From Centrapalus pauciflorus (Eukaryota; Streptophyta; Magnoliopsida; Asterales; Asteraceae): a DNA stretch of 64,000 bases. Shown here in pieces: positions 24,176 to 38,609 of the stretch (position 1 is the first letter of the stretch; each line of letters begins with the position of its first letter). The notes below the pieces were generated by a model. That model was not told the origin of the DNA and did not search any database. It saw nothing but the letters and a program-made list of their open reading frames with translations. The position numbers were made by a program, and so were the translations under genes. The stretch lies in contig JAANYP010004442.1 of the NCBI GenBank assembly GCA_020465985.1, positions 142,217 through 206,216 of the forward strand. Direction: 5' to 3'.

Positions 24176-24655
24176 CCAACATCAAGCTAATAACTAAACA
24201 CTCGCCAGCCTATTCAGGTTAGTAGTCCAATCATTCCAAGCTCAACGACCTTCCTTGTTGTGGTTCTCAATCCACAATCAAACTAAGTTTTTGAATCAAA
24301 GGGAATATGCTTTCATTTTTTCTTGGCCACCTTGAGATCCTCTAGTGCAACTCGAATTCTATTACGCCAACTCCAAATGGCTCATAAGGTTACATAGCAC
24401 ATGTCATGGATCGCTTTATCCTTTCATTAAGATCCCGATTTGAAGCCAATATTTGCCGTTTAATAAATCAATTGTAGACTTTTAGGATTGAACCGTAACT
24501 TCCACCAACTCCATATCTTGTACCAAGTTGCCTTTTGTACAACAATCGAAAAATAAATGTCGTGTCGATTCTAGTTCCAACCCACACATCAAACATTTGT
24601 CATCATTAATATGTACACCAATCCTAGACAAGTTATCACAAGTGGGTACGTAGCT
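24176..24655 (-). pseudogene. LINE relic, zf-RVT region
   Basis: Read on the minus strand, this gives LSRIGVHINDDKCLMCGLEL, then ESTRHLFFDC, and further on, in another frame, MCYVTLWAIWSWRNRIRVAL. The C-x2-C ... H-x4-C pattern and the AIWxWRNRI ending are those of the zinc-binding domain that closes plant LINE reverse transcriptases. Frames are broken by stops and shifts, and the polymerase domain is missing, so it is a dead 3' fragment. Confidence 0.75.
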
Positions 24656-24905
24656 TGTATTGAATCATCCTACACACAAATACATTTATCTAATAAAAAA
24701 CGTTTAATTACTAAAATGAAACAATGATAAAAGTGTCATGTTGTTTTGTGATATTTGATCAAAATTTAATTAACAATTTGAAGAAAAAAAAAATTTAATT
24801 AGTAAAACGGATCAATCATAAATGTATAATAGTATTTGTGATTTTTTTTTAGAAAAAAATATCACAACATTGAAACAATAATGAAACTTGAGTGGTATAT
24901 ATCAA

Positions 24906-27900
24906 CTAGTGTAATACCAGTGCGGTGCACGTGACACACTTTTAGAATATCTAATAATCACTACAGTTAATTAGCAATTTGAATAATATAATAACAAAAA
25001 TAAACATCACAAATAATAACTAAATTAGTATCTACATACATTCTAGTTTCAAATAGTGAAACTATACATTTGGTGGAGAAATATAAAATAATAAACCTTA
25101 ATACACCATGTAACTACTTTAACATTAAAACTGACTGTTGTTTGTCAACATCCAGACCCTCCCCAAACCATCTATTCTTAAGAGGGAGTTTCCATTTAAT
25201 AACTTCATACCATATCGCTATATTAAAAAAATCAATGAAAACCAATCATAGCTTCCGATTAATCTCTATAAAATTTGAATTACAACATTGAATGTCAAAC
25301 AGTTAATTTCTAGACTGAATCCGGATCCCTTTAAGTTTCAACCATCCATTTTTTTTGTGAAATTCTAAAAGAAAATTAAAATCCATTTACTGAATCAAAT
25401 GCATCCACAAGTAGCTAAAAATCACACATCTACTTTTGCATTGTTAGCCAAATTAAAGTGATGACCTGCATTAATACTTGAATAGACGCTGAACACATAA
25501 TACATCTCCAATTGTTTAACATATACGTTGAAAATAAATGTAATTTAATTACATCAACATTCGAGAAATGAGCAAGAAACATACCGGTGTAATAAAATCG
25601 TTCGTCAAGAACTTGAATTTGCATATAAACCTGCATCATGAAATAAATGATTATTAAATTTAGCAAAAAAAAAAAAAAAAGTAGAGGTGAATCTAGTAGT
25701 TGTGAATTGTGATGTTACTAATAAATAGCAATGCCATTTAAGAGTGTATTATTCATTTATTACCATGTGATAATATATAAGTGTTCATTTGTGCTTTTGG
25801 CGGAGAGAACAATAGGTATAGAAAAATGAGAGACACATACCTTGATTGTCACATCGCCACCAATAGTTTTAATAGGCATCAAGTGGTGTTATGTTCTCAT
25901 CAATAGAAATACGCAATCCAGATAAAATTCGGACAGGATCACTTGATGAGTTGAATATAGAGATGTAATGAAAATAAACTATAATTTGTGGTAAAATACT
26001 TTCAAGAGTCCATTCAAAAGATTCAATCACAACATTTCACCATATGCACATATAATACCAGCAAAGTGAACATCATTTGGGTGAAAGAGTAACATATCTA
26101 GAGTAATACCTCTCTAAGCTATTTGTCAGACAGTTTCTCTGCACCATCCAAATCTTTACAATTCTTGAAACTCTTCAAAGTCATTATTAATCTTAAGCAA
26201 CAACTATCCTAAATGGATCAAAGTAAATGAGTCAAATGACAAAAGTTATAATCAATTAATAAAAACCACATCATGGAACTTGAAAGAATAGTTTGATCAT
26301 CTATGAATTTAATGAAGTTATGAATGAAACAAAAAAAATGTTTTTAGATCAATACTCAGTTGTGTAACACCCTATCCGTTCCACTAACCCTCTTTAGTTA
26401 TAAATGCGTAGCCTAAGTCCTTTTCATTCAGCTTTAGCCATAGTAGCAGTTTGCTCGGCTCCTTATGCAATGACACAAATTACATAAGTAGACTTGTCTA
26501 GTTAGCATAATGATGTTATAAACTTGACTTCATTGAGTTTTGCTTTCAATTAGTAGTTTGTTCATGGGGTTTTTGTTAAAGCATTGCAACATAAAATAGT
26601 TGTACTTTGTGCAATAAAATTTATTTGTGAATTTATATGGCCAAATATCAAAAACTTACTTGAAACCACAATCAAAGATGGAATCGTCGGATTGAAATAT
26701 TCACCTAGCCTCGATGAAAAAAATTATTATCCTCCGCCTCTTGATCTTGGTAATGGAAACCAAGTTTTCGGTATGTTAAATTATAGAGTAAAATTAAAAC
26801 CATCATTGAAGGTGAACTCCTCCAAATGTTGTATATAAAATCAATTTTCTAACGGGTATCCCCGTCTCCTGGGATATTTCATAAAAAGCATTATTAGATC
26901 ACAAGAATAATAAGATCAATATGCAATAAGTTTGAGACTTTCACTTGGTAGCCAATCCCAACTATAATCACAGTTTTACATGATATTCCAACATACACAC
27001 TAATAAATAACCTCACAGACCGACTGCCTAATAAGCAGGCATAACAACATATAACCATAAATCTTTTACATTAATCAATTGGTTAGTCACCTAAAAAAGA
27101 AACTAAATTAAAATGAATACAATATCCATATATCTACCTCTACTTCTGATAGTTGACTATGGATCTCAAAATGGCCTTAATATGCAGAATTTTGAGGTTT
27201 GTTACATATGGTGTTGATATGTAGTTGATGTGCATGAAAATGGCATTAATATGCATAATAAAATTATTAAAATATGACGAACCAGAATGGGGATGAGCAA
27301 TTAACGAAACAATAGCTTGTTGAGTCATGATTAATAGATCGTTACCGTTTCCTGGATATTTGAAAGGTGTGTAACTGTGTATGCAAGATTAGTGTTGTAG
27401 CCTTTTTTGTCCCTGCAAAACTTTATCAAGTGTAAACACAAAGACCTCATGCTACCATTTTGCTACAAGTTCCAAACAATATATAAATTTATTTACATAA
27501 AAGTACAGTTTTTATCCCCATAAGATGTTGAAACAAATGTACCTACATTTCTACCACAGTTTGGACAATATTCATAAATGCTCTATATATATGAATTATA
27601 CAACTCCAAATATAATGAACACCCATAAGCAACATTTGGACTTGTAAAATGGACGACCAACCTTGGGAGGAAGCAGGTAAATACCTGGAACATTTTATCA
27701 AACACCTTGTCTGCAACCTCATAATATCTGTTAGTAAAAATAAATGAAAAATCACCCAAGAATGTTACAAAGGAAAAACATAACCGCAGAATAGGAGACC
27801 AATAATAATAGTCATTACCATGGAGATTGGCTTGTTGATTCATCTGCAATCATGATAACTTTGATGATCCTTGTTCCTTGTCAAATTATCTTACTGACTC

Positions 27901-28360
27901 TTTTGCATCCAGACAACCAACTAAAAGAAAGCTTAAGATGATGAACAATCAGAAGAAAGTTTACATATGATCAATTGTCGAAATGGTAAAGAACAACAAT
28001 CATCTAGCAATTTATGAATGATGGACATAACTTGAGTATTTCGGTGGAGATCCTATACGGGTAAAATATCATCGGAGCCCTGTGCAAGGCCGGAGATAAC
28101 AGAACCACTGAAATCCGCCTTGCTCTGTCCATCTTGACCACTGGCGTTTGCGTGACCTTTGACGGTGGCAAGAGACGTGATGGCTTTGACTTTGACGGCG
28201 TCACGACGAGATGGTGGTTGAAGTGACTTTCGGAGGTAGCATTAGTGTACGTCGTCGTTGAGAATGTCTAGATGGTGTAAATCTAGAGAGATTGTGTCTT
28301 CGTTTTCGATTTCGGTTTCAGATGAGTTTAGGGTTTGGGAATTCTGAAAAACCAGTGAAG
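24906..28360 (-). mobile_element. Candidate Helitron with captured gene fragment
   Basis: On the minus strand the sequence ends CACTAG followed by T, preceded by GTGCACCGCACTGGTATTA, a short GC stem. A stem about ten bases before CTAG/T is the usual 3' end of plant Helitrons. Upstream on that strand lies a decayed multi-exon gene fragment. No convincing TC-starting 5' end was found, so the right border given is only the end of the gene-like part. Confidence 0.35.
25580..28250 (-). pseudogene. Decayed multi-exon gene fragment, family unrecognised
   Basis: Scattered short peptides with good splice borders read on the minus strand. They include DAVKVKAITSLATV (about 28200), FHPNDVHFAGIICAYGEM (about 26093-26035), SSDPVRILSGLRISIDENIT (about 25965-25900), IGGDVTIK ending at a GT donor, and YMQIQVLDERFYYTG between AG and GT (about 25632-25587). 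They look like consecutive exons of one protein, but frameshifts and stops separate them. I do not recognise the family. The 5' end near 28360-28250 resembles a leader (CAAACCCTAAACTC). It may be cargo of the candidate Helitron. Confidence 0.4.
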
Positions 28361-28694
28361 GGAATATCAATTTCTTAGGTTGAGGGAGAAAAGAAAAAAG
28401 AGAAAAAGCCTGCTACTGGTTTTGTGTGGGTGAGAGGAAAAAATATGTGAAAATGTGTGCAGAAAAATCGGAGATCGTGGATGTAACGGTTGGCGCCGTA
28501 GGGAATTCAGTTTCCTGAAACCAGTTTTTTGTGCATTAAAATCTTGTACTCCATGCATAAAAAGAAGTAAATCAATTAATACGGCTGAGATTAATTCTTG
28601 TGAGATCAGACGGCTCTTAATCACCCATGGAGTTACACTCTCTCTCCTCCATGGGTAATATACATGGAGAATTGTCCATGCATAATATCTTAAA

Positions 28695-29569
28695 GGCTAA
28701 ATTACAAATTTCGTCCCTGTGGTTTGGTGAAAATTATGAATTTGGTCCCTACACTTCATTTATTACATCGGTAGTTCTTATTTTGAAGTTTTGTTACGGA
28801 TTTGATCATTTGACTGTTTGACTTTTCTAAACTTTTTAAAAATGACCATTTTGTCCTTTTAGTAATTACAGTTTTGGTCTCTGTAGTTTTCCAATTAATT
28901 TCATTTAAGGTCCCTATGTAGAAACTTTAATTTTTAATTTTATTTAATATTTTAATTATATCAAACATTTATGTGTTATATGTACTTAACTTTGATTTTA
29001 ATAAAAGAAAATTGAAAGATATCATAAATTTCAAAGATTTCTCTGAGAAGCAAAGTTTAATGCTTTTGAAAATTGTTAAGAATATTTCAAGGGTATCCAA
29101 CATATAAAATATTACTATATTTGTTAATTAAATATATAAATAATACATAAAATAATTTTGATACGTAACATGAAAATAAAACATATAAATATTTATTTAT
29201 AAAAAGAAAACCGTATAATAAAAGAAAAAAAAAATTAAAAAGTTAAACCTAATACCTTTAAAAACAGAATATTTTAAAAATACAAAAAAAAAATCGCCTA
29301 TAATAATAAATGTTTGATATAATTAAATGTTATATAAAGTTAAAAATAGGGACTTTAAGTGAAATTATGTGGAAAACTACAGGGACTAAAACTGTAATTA
29401 GTAAAAGGACAAAATGATCATTTTTAAAAAGTTTAGAAAAGTCAAACGATCAAATGACTAAATCCGCAACAAAACTTCAAAATAGGGACTACCAGTGTAA
29501 TAAATGAAGTCTAGGAACTAAATCCATAATTTCCACCAAACCATAGGGACGGAATTTGTAATTTACCCT
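28695..29569. mobile_element. Mutator-like element with long terminal inverted repeats
   Basis: 875 bp. The ends are inverted copies over about 240 bp. The left starts GGCTAAATTACAAATTTCGT and the right, on the other strand, GGGTAAATTACAAATTCCGT; both continue through CCCT...GGTTTGGTG, AAAATGACCATTTTGTCC-type and TAATTACAGTTTTGGTC-type text. Flanks tatcttaaa (28686-28694) and tattttaaa (29570-29578) form a 9-bp duplication with one mismatch, as expected for Mutator-like elements. The centre is AT-rich and non-coding. Confidence 0.85.
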
Positions 29570-29792
29570 ATTTTAAATTACAAAAGAAAAAAAAAACTTA
29601 GAACCTTTAGAAGTAACAAAATTATATATAGAATTAATTGATGCGTTCACACTTATTTTATTAATTAATTTTAAAGATGTTGTGGTAAATGCGTTGGGGT
29701 GGGGTGGTTGCTTGGGCACAAATCTCGATCAAGAGGCACTAAAAAGGAATATACATCACTATCAATTGAATCGGGTCCTAATTTGTAAGGTA

Positions 29793-29794
<2 letters not shown>

Positions 29795-29878
<84 letters not shown>
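29795..29878. repeat. (TA)n microsatellite
   Basis: About 42 uninterrupted TA units, flanked on the left by GTAAGGTACC. Confidence 0.97.
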
Positions 29879-29880
<2 letters not shown>

Positions 29881-29992
29881 CTCTTTTTACCGTTGCACTT
29901 TATTCGAAATACTTAGAAAGACGATACTTTGATTAGAAAAAACGGTTTTTTGATTTTAGCATAATCACAAGATTCGATAATTAGCACGAATG

Positions 29993-30193
29993 GTAACCAC
30001 TTGACTTAGATCAAGTAGTCATCACCAAAGGTGGGAGCGATTCGGCGGTTCCCCTTGGTTGAGTTCTCGGGTTCGAGCCTTGCCAAAGGCGTTTCTCCTT
30101 AGGTGGAAGTGTGGGGTTTGGTTCTCACCTCAAGGTATCTAACAATTGTGCTAACAACTAACCACTAACCTCTGTTGTCCAAAAAAAAAATTC
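29993..30193 (+). mobile_element. tRNA-derived SINE
   Basis: About 200 bp with an internal polymerase III B box (GGTTCGAGCCT near 30070). The head is a weaker A-box-like GTAACCACTTGACTTAG, and the 3' end is a run of A (about 30181-30190). It is bordered by a 10-base duplication, agcacgaatg (29983-29992 and 30194-30203), which supports insertion by LINE machinery. Intact ends suggest a fairly recent copy. Confidence 0.85.
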
Positions 30194-30203
30194 AGCACGA
30201 ATG

Positions 30204-31404
30204 ATTAAATATTAATATAACCAATAATAATAATACTCACTATGTTCATTTCGAGATGCAGACGATCACTATTTACATATGGATATGCAAACTTTATTAA
30301 CATTTACTAGTGAAGTTGTGAAAAAAACCCAAAAATACATATACATTCAAAACTCTTTTATAATATACATAGGCTTTATATTAAAAACACAACCAATATA
30401 GTTTTATTGATTTCTCTTAAACATTCGTATGTTTTTAATATGACTCATGCTACCGACTGTCCACCAATCGCTATGCTCGTTTAATATTTAATTACTAGTG
30501 AAGTTGTGCACCTTATATGTCGTCGCAGAAAGGATTGGTTGTAAAAACGTACTTTTTTATGTGTACAAATAGTGATCGATATAAAAAGGTTTTCAATCTA
30601 GTTATTCAATGCAACTATGGAAGGATGGATTTTTGTTTTTCCAATGACTACTAAAGTTTTGCTAGTACGATAAGATTTTTTTGAAATTTTACAAGAGAAG
30701 GAGATGGAAAATGTGCTAATTGATTGAAGAAGATGCCAAAAAAGAGTTTTGTGTACGATCAATCAAGTTTTGTGCTTTGAAGAAAAGGAAGAATAAATTT
30801 CATATATGTCGTTTGTAAACTTTATAATATCAAATATATTCGACTTAAATTCTTAATATTATATATATTCTTTAAAAGTTTTAAAGATAACCAATTTATT
30901 AATTATCACTATACTCTTATTATAAAGTTTAAGAATGATATATCGGAAATTTTTATAAACAAAGGGTATTTAGGATACACTTGCAAGCAATTATGAATCA
31001 AGATCACATGCCCACTCATTGTTTGTGAAATGGATTTGTATTCGTTAACACTCTAAAAAGGGATATGTTGCATTATCATATAAGTTTTGTAATCAGCTAG
31101 TTACCTGATGTTAATAAAGATCAATAATGAAAGGAATAAAGTTAAATCTTTATGTTGAAAGACATGGATTTCATCATTTCTCAACTGAGAAAAATAAGTT
31201 TAGGGGTTTTTTTTGTTCACCGAAAAAAGACATGAAAGTAAATGGATCAAAAATGAGTTGACACAAAGCACGAATAACACAAACTCGTTTTATCCCAACA
31301 CAACCCGACTGCTTTAGGGTACTGACGTTAGGATATAACTTGGTATTTTGGTACCATAAACCATTCTATATGCAAGTGTTATGGATTTAAAACAGAGCCC
31401 AGCT
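30204..31404. other. Non-genic AT-rich stretch
   Basis: I see no gene, repeat array or clear transposon end in this interval. Confidence 0.55.
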
Positions 31405-31418
31405 TATATATATATATA

Positions 31419-31684
31419 AGGGGTGGGTTCAATGGAAAACCACTATGCACGTGAAAACTATGGAAAGATACGCATACCGTCCGATTTGGTGCATTTCATG
31501 AAAAAAGCGGTGGCATGATCGTAAATAAGGTGATGCATCACGTGAGATTTTGATGCATCACGCGGGAAATTTGATGCATCACGCAGGATTTTGATGTATC
31601 ACGCGGAGAATTTGATGCACTTGTGGTGGTGCAGTGCGGTTTTCACAAGTTTTCAGGTGCATGATGGTTTTCCATTGAACCTCC

Positions 31685-31687
<3 letters not shown>
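31419..31687. mobile_element. TA-flanked ATGCAT-rich element, copy a
   Basis: Inverted ends of about 40 bp. The left reads GGGTTCAATGGAAAACCA then TATGCACGTGAAAACT. The right, on the other strand, reads AGGTTCAATGGAAAACCA then TCATGCACCTGAAAACT. (TA)n lies on both sides (31405-31418 and 31688-31742). The inside repeats GATGCATCACG-type words four to five times. No coding content. Confidence 0.7.

Positions 31688-31742
<55 letters not shown>
31688..31742. repeat. (TA)n microsatellite
   Basis: About 27 TA units abutting the right end of the preceding inverted-repeat element. Confidence 0.95.
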
Positions 31743-31743
<1 letters not shown>

Positions 31744-32300
31744 GCGGGTTGGGCTGTGATAAATGCACAGTAACTGAGTCAATCCATTAACTATGATTTA
31801 TTTTTTATATAACAATATTGGGCTTGTAGCTATAAAGAATTGGGCTTATATATTTAAGTATATAACTCTTGAATGACATTTGTTTATGTGTCTTGCTTTC
31901 TTTTCTATCAGTTATTATTGGTAATTGCTTCTATTTAATATTTTAATTAAACCCAATTAATTTATTTAAATTTTGAAATGAACTTTTAATATTTAACTAA
32001 AAAGAAATTAAACAGCCCATGAAGTTCATTTAAAAATAATAGTACAATGACCAAAATTTATGACAAATATTGATTTGTAGTTATGTATAAATATCTTATA
32101 ATCATTAACCTGTGATCTTATTCATTTAGCTTTTTATTTTGTGATAGCTGAATCAGGTAACATAACGATGTAATATGTCCAGAATACGATTAAACACTTT
32201 TCTAGACATTTTTTTTGTTTCAGATTGTTGGATTTATCAAACAATGTTCTTATTTGATATGCGAAAACACCAAAACAAAAGCAAAGAGATGAGTTCTCGT

Positions 32301-33581
32301 CTAGCAAACTACTTCAACGGGTTCGAAATTGTTCTTAATCGAAGCCACAACCGCATCAACAATCAGTTGTGTCTTTCTACTAAGGATGGGCCACTTTTTC
32401 TCCGGTTTAGCCTCACCACGACGAATTCCCTGAACCAATCGACCAAATTCTTGCACCATCAATGCTTCTTGAGGAAGTTCAGTTGCGATTCTAAACTCAC
32501 TTGGTTCAGGCTCACATCTAAGTGACAATTCTGCCCACCTAGAATTCGCCACCACATAAAAAGGCCCGACTTTGTCATTAAACGGGATAACAAAGTCGTG
32601 GACACGCAAGTTCCCTTTCGTTCCAAGGGCAGTTATGTCCATGGATAGATTCGAGAGGAACGAACAATAGAAAGTCGCAACTTTCCCATCTTTTTTCCAA
32701 TTTAGAGAAGCACCACATGACAAAAGTACGCCTGATTCATTATACTCTGGATCACGAAGCGCAGTCACTGTTTTTGGAAGCTCGTAATCGTGAGCCCATA
32801 GAATGGCTCGAATGCTATACCAACCTGTATCCCCAAGAGCTCCAAGGGAATCGAGATTGGGGTTTACACGGATGTCGGTTTGGAGAAAATCACCTTCTCC
32901 TACGTATGAAAATGTGCTATGGACCTATCGAAATCAATATTAGACAAAAATTATAAGAATTGTAAATACTTCTTATTAAAATTAGATAAGAGTAGTATAA
33001 ACTCTTGACTGATGTGTGATCGAAAATCTTGAAATAAACCGTTGAATTCAAGAAAATCAATCATCTAGTGATAAAGTGTGTCATATCCTACGTAAGAAAA
33101 AATAGAGACAAAATCATACCGATTTGAGCTGCCCAAACCTCTGTTGATCAGAAAGGACCTCCTTCATCTTTGCAGTCCGTGGATGATGCATCCACATGGT
33201 AGCATCCATGAACTGTACACCACTCGATTCACAAGCCTCCAGTATCGTATCAAGTTCTCCGACGTTCAGCGCCACCGGCTTCTCCAGCAAAACATGCTTC
33301 TTCTTCTCAGCAGCCAGAACAGCCCACTGCAGGTGGAGGCTTGTTGGTAAGGGGATGTAAACGGCATCAACATCAGGATCGTCCAATACCGCAGCATAGC
33401 TGCCGTAAACCTTGGCGGAGTCTGGGAAGTGGTTTTCGGATGCGAAAGCGATTGCCTTATCTAGAGAGCGGCTGCCGATGGCTGAGATGGTGGTGTTAGG
33501 GGAGAGGAGGATAGCCCTTGATACCTTCCGGGCTATGTTTGCACAGCCCAGAATTCCGAATCGGATCGGGTTTTCTTGCAT
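32301..33581 (-). CDS. Gfo/Idh/MocA-family oxidoreductase, gene 1 (At4g09670-like)
   Basis: Two exons, 33581-33120 (154 codons) and 32924-32301, joined in phase 0; 361 residues, the normal family length. The N-terminal Rossmann fold is shown by RFGILGCANIARKVSRAI near residue 6. VYIPLPTSLHLQWAVLAAEK and LLEKPVALNVGELD carry the family EKP motif with its conserved Lys. Exon 2 opens VHSTFSYVGEGDF and contains LGALGDTGWYSIRA, the segment with the catalytic-type Asp and Tyr. It probably binds NADP(H) or NAD(H); relatives are annotated as trans-1,2-dihydrobenzenediol or sugar dehydrogenase-like, but the plant substrate is unknown. It is closest in this window to gene 4 (shared LRDPEYNESG, FEPVEVV). 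The last gene, in transcription direction, of a five-gene array. Confidence 0.93.
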
Positions 33582-33643
33582 GTTTGATGATGTGGGAGAT
33601 GCAGTAGATAACTGGAGCAGATGAGATCGAAGGGGATGGAGGA

Positions 33644-33649
33644 TATAAA
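33644..33649 (-). promoter_or_regulatory. TATA-like box of oxidoreductase gene 1
   Basis: TTATAT within GTTTATATCC on the minus strand, 62 bp upstream of the start codon. Genes 2 and 4 have TATA-like boxes at a similar distance (50-55 bp). Confidence 0.5.
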
Positions 33650-34012
33650 CTCCAAAAGAATATCAGTGGGGGCGGCGGAGCTTCTAGTACTTCGTTGTCC
33701 CTCTACAAAATACCAAACAGTTTTTTTCTAATTTTATGTCTGCTTTCTAATAATAACTTTTAGTAATGAATTTTCCACACACTAAAAAGAGATATTTGTA
33801 TTATTTTAGTTAATCAGTTAAGTTTTTTTATTATATGTTAATAATATCGTTTCTTAATGGAATAAAAAAGAAATAATGATTTTATTAATTGTTAATTTTT
33901 AAATTCTTTATATTTTATATCAGGATGATTTAAATTTGAAATGCAGGGATGGTGGGTGAATCAGATTTTAATCATTTTCTTCTTATTCAATGTCAAACTT
34001 AATATTTCTTAT

Positions 34013-34432
34013 CAGGCCCATTGATAAGGGAGGGCGAAATGGGCCTCTGCCGAGGGCCCCAAAATCCAAAGGGCCACAAATTTTTTTTAGTGTATGTTTA
34101 TATGTAATGTTTGTGTAGCCAAAACCCAATAAGTCACAACACAAATCCAAAGCCCAATAAGTCATCATCAGTTGTATCTTTTCAATCTTTCAACAATTTT
34201 TGAATCGTTTTATAAACTTTTATGTCTTCTAGGATGAAAAAACACGAGTCTGGGTATGAAAAACGTAAAAAGAAAAAACGAATTGAAGAGCTTGTTAAGT
34301 CTCAAAGTGGGGCTCTTGATAAGTTTTTTTATAAATAAGATTAATGTTGATGATGCTAATATTAATTTTAAGTTTGTGGGGCCTCTTTTATAGTTATTGC
34401 ACAGGGCCTCCGAAATTTAAGAGACGACGTTG
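34013..34432. mobile_element. hAT element remnant with 8-bp target duplication
   Basis: 420 bp bounded by tttcttat on both sides (34005-34012 and 34433-34440), the duplication length of hAT elements. The left end starts CAGGCCCATTG; the right, on the other strand, CAACGTCGTCTC then GGAGGCCCTG. Inside, 34234-34338 (plus) encodes a 34-residue piece, SGYEKRKKKKRIEELVKSQS then GALDKFFYK, matching the start of zinc-finger MYM/hAT-type transposases. The rest of the transposase is deleted. A second copy lies in the intron of oxidoreductase gene 4. Confidence 0.82.
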
Positions 34433-34750
34433 TTTCTTATGGATCATTATTATTATGTGACAAAAAAACTGATTAACTCAAGCATTTTCCATCTTCCATT
34501 TAATTATTTTATTATTTGTACCAAATGTGCCTTAAAATTTATTATTATTTTGAAAAACAAATATGTATCATAAACTCATCACCACCTAGTTTAATGCATG
34601 GATTATATGCTTCGTGAAAGTGTCATCAATGGTGGGTGTTACTATAAATCACAAAACCATAACCAAAATGATAAATTGTTTATTTTGGAGGAATTTGCGC
34701 GATATATTCATATATAAATTTGATAAATGAGAGGAAAGTGATGACAAACA

Positions 34751-34753
<3 letters not shown>

Positions 34754-34802
<49 letters not shown>
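34754..34802. repeat. (TA)n microsatellite
   Basis: About 24 TA units bordering the next inverted-repeat element on its left. Confidence 0.95.
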
Positions 34803-34806
<4 letters not shown>

Positions 34807-35232
34807 GGTTCAAATGAGTACCACTAGTTTTGCGGAGTACCGGAGGTACCTCGTTTAAAACCATTTTTTTTGAAATTTTTTTTCATACTCATGTTTAAAT
34901 TAATAATATAAGACTACTTGCAAAAAATCACACCTAAACACACACTATAACTATGTGAAACGTGCAAGTTCACATGAACTGCACTGTTGTGAATGTATAT
35001 TCACAGCTAAGCATGTTCACATGAATTTTTTCACGTTCACATGACTTTTAAGAAGCTAGAAAGTGTGAATGTGTGTAATTCTTTTACGAATAGGCTTATA
35101 TTATTTGTATCTAAATTAATATGAAAAAAAATTTTTGAAAAAAAACTTTTTTTCGGAGCATGTTCACATCTAAAACCCGTGTGTTCACAGGTACTCACGG
35201 TACTCTGCATTTTTTAGGTACTCACACGAACC

Positions 35233-35236
<4 letters not shown>
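34803..35236. mobile_element. TA-flanked inverted-repeat element, copy b
   Basis: (TA)n on both sides. The left end is GGGTTCAAATGAGTACCA ... GCGGAGTACCGGAGGTACC. The right, on the other strand, is GGTTCGTGTGAGTACCT ... TGCAGAGTACCGTGAGTACC. Inside, repeats of TTCACATGAA-type words occur. It belongs to the same structural class as 31419-31687 but is a different sequence subfamily. Confidence 0.65.

Positions 35237-35278
<42 letters not shown>
35237..35278. repeat. (TA)n microsatellite
   Basis: About 21 TA units shared as border between two inverted-repeat elements. Confidence 0.95.
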
Positions 35279-35281
<3 letters not shown>

Positions 35282-36235
35282 AGGTTCAATTGAGAACTTT
35301 TATGCATCGAGACACCTCGAGGCACTTTTGTGCATCGGATAATCCACCAAGGGTGCACAAAGGGCATTTAGGGAAAACTAAAGACATGATAATTAATTTA
35401 TTTCTAAAAATCATTAAATGATAATTAGGAGTTACATTTTGAATTAAAATCTCATATTAACTACATTCCTCATTTTCCTCCTCATATCTCTCTCTCTCTC
35501 TCTCTCTAATCATGTTCTTCATGATTTTCTTAGTGATGATGATTTGAAGAAGAAGAATAACGATGATGATGAACATGAACAAGAGAGGTAACCGATAATA
35601 ATTATGAAGAACATGATGCATAGATGGATGATGAACGATGAATAATGATAATGCATAGATGGATGATGAACAATGACAATGCATAGATGGATGATGAACG
35701 ATGAACAATGAAAAATGATGATGCATAAATGGACGATGAACAATGACGATGCATAGATGAATGATGAACAAGTTGAACATGATGCATAGCTCAATGAAGA
35801 ATATGAACGACAAACACAATGCATAAAAAAATGATGAACAAGTTGAACACGATGCATAAATTAATTTTTGTATTTTTTTTTTGTTAAATGCGTCTTTTTT
35901 TTAACATGATGCATAGATAAACAAGATTAACGATGAAATGCATCGATATCCATCATCTTTTTTTGAATTTGTGTAATTTTTGTTAAATTTGGAAATGTAT
36001 CAATTGAATTTATTTGGCATTTATTATTTGATTATTTGTTGAAATATTAAATTTAATGAGATATGCACATTCCCCAAAATACCCTTCCTTGTTTGTTCCT
36101 ATAATGCACAAGTTGCATAAAATTGTCCAACTATTTACCCTTTTGCCATTAATCTAATCCATACAATTTTTTGATCTAATGGTTGATATGGGTTCTTTTG
36201 TACCTCGATGCATAAAAGTTCTCAATTGAACCTCC
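35279..36235. mobile_element. TA-flanked ATGCAT-rich element, copy c
   Basis: 957 bp with near-perfect inverted ends of 31 bases: left GAGGTTCAATTGAGAACTTT then TATGCATCGAG; the right end is its reverse complement apart from a mismatch. It holds an internal minisatellite of GATGCATAGATGGATGATGA units. At 36236-36271 a second partial copy of the right end (TGCATAAAAGTTC, then TTTTGTACCTCGAT) leads into the next TA tract. Confidence 0.75.
35610..35860. repeat. Minisatellite inside the TA-flanked element
   Basis: Degenerate tandem units of about 27-36 bp built on ATGCATAGATGGATGATGAA and CAATGA words, about seven times. The resulting minus-strand open frames of His/Ser/Ile-rich low complexity are not genes. 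Confidence 0.8.
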
Positions 36236-36268
36236 ATATATATATATGCATAAAAGTTCTTTTGTACC

Positions 36269-38609
<2,341 letters not shown>

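Noticed and set aside
35457..35857. Minus-strand His/Ser/Ile-rich ORFs of 61-120 codons
   Set aside because: Translation of the ATGCATAGATGG minisatellite in all three frames.
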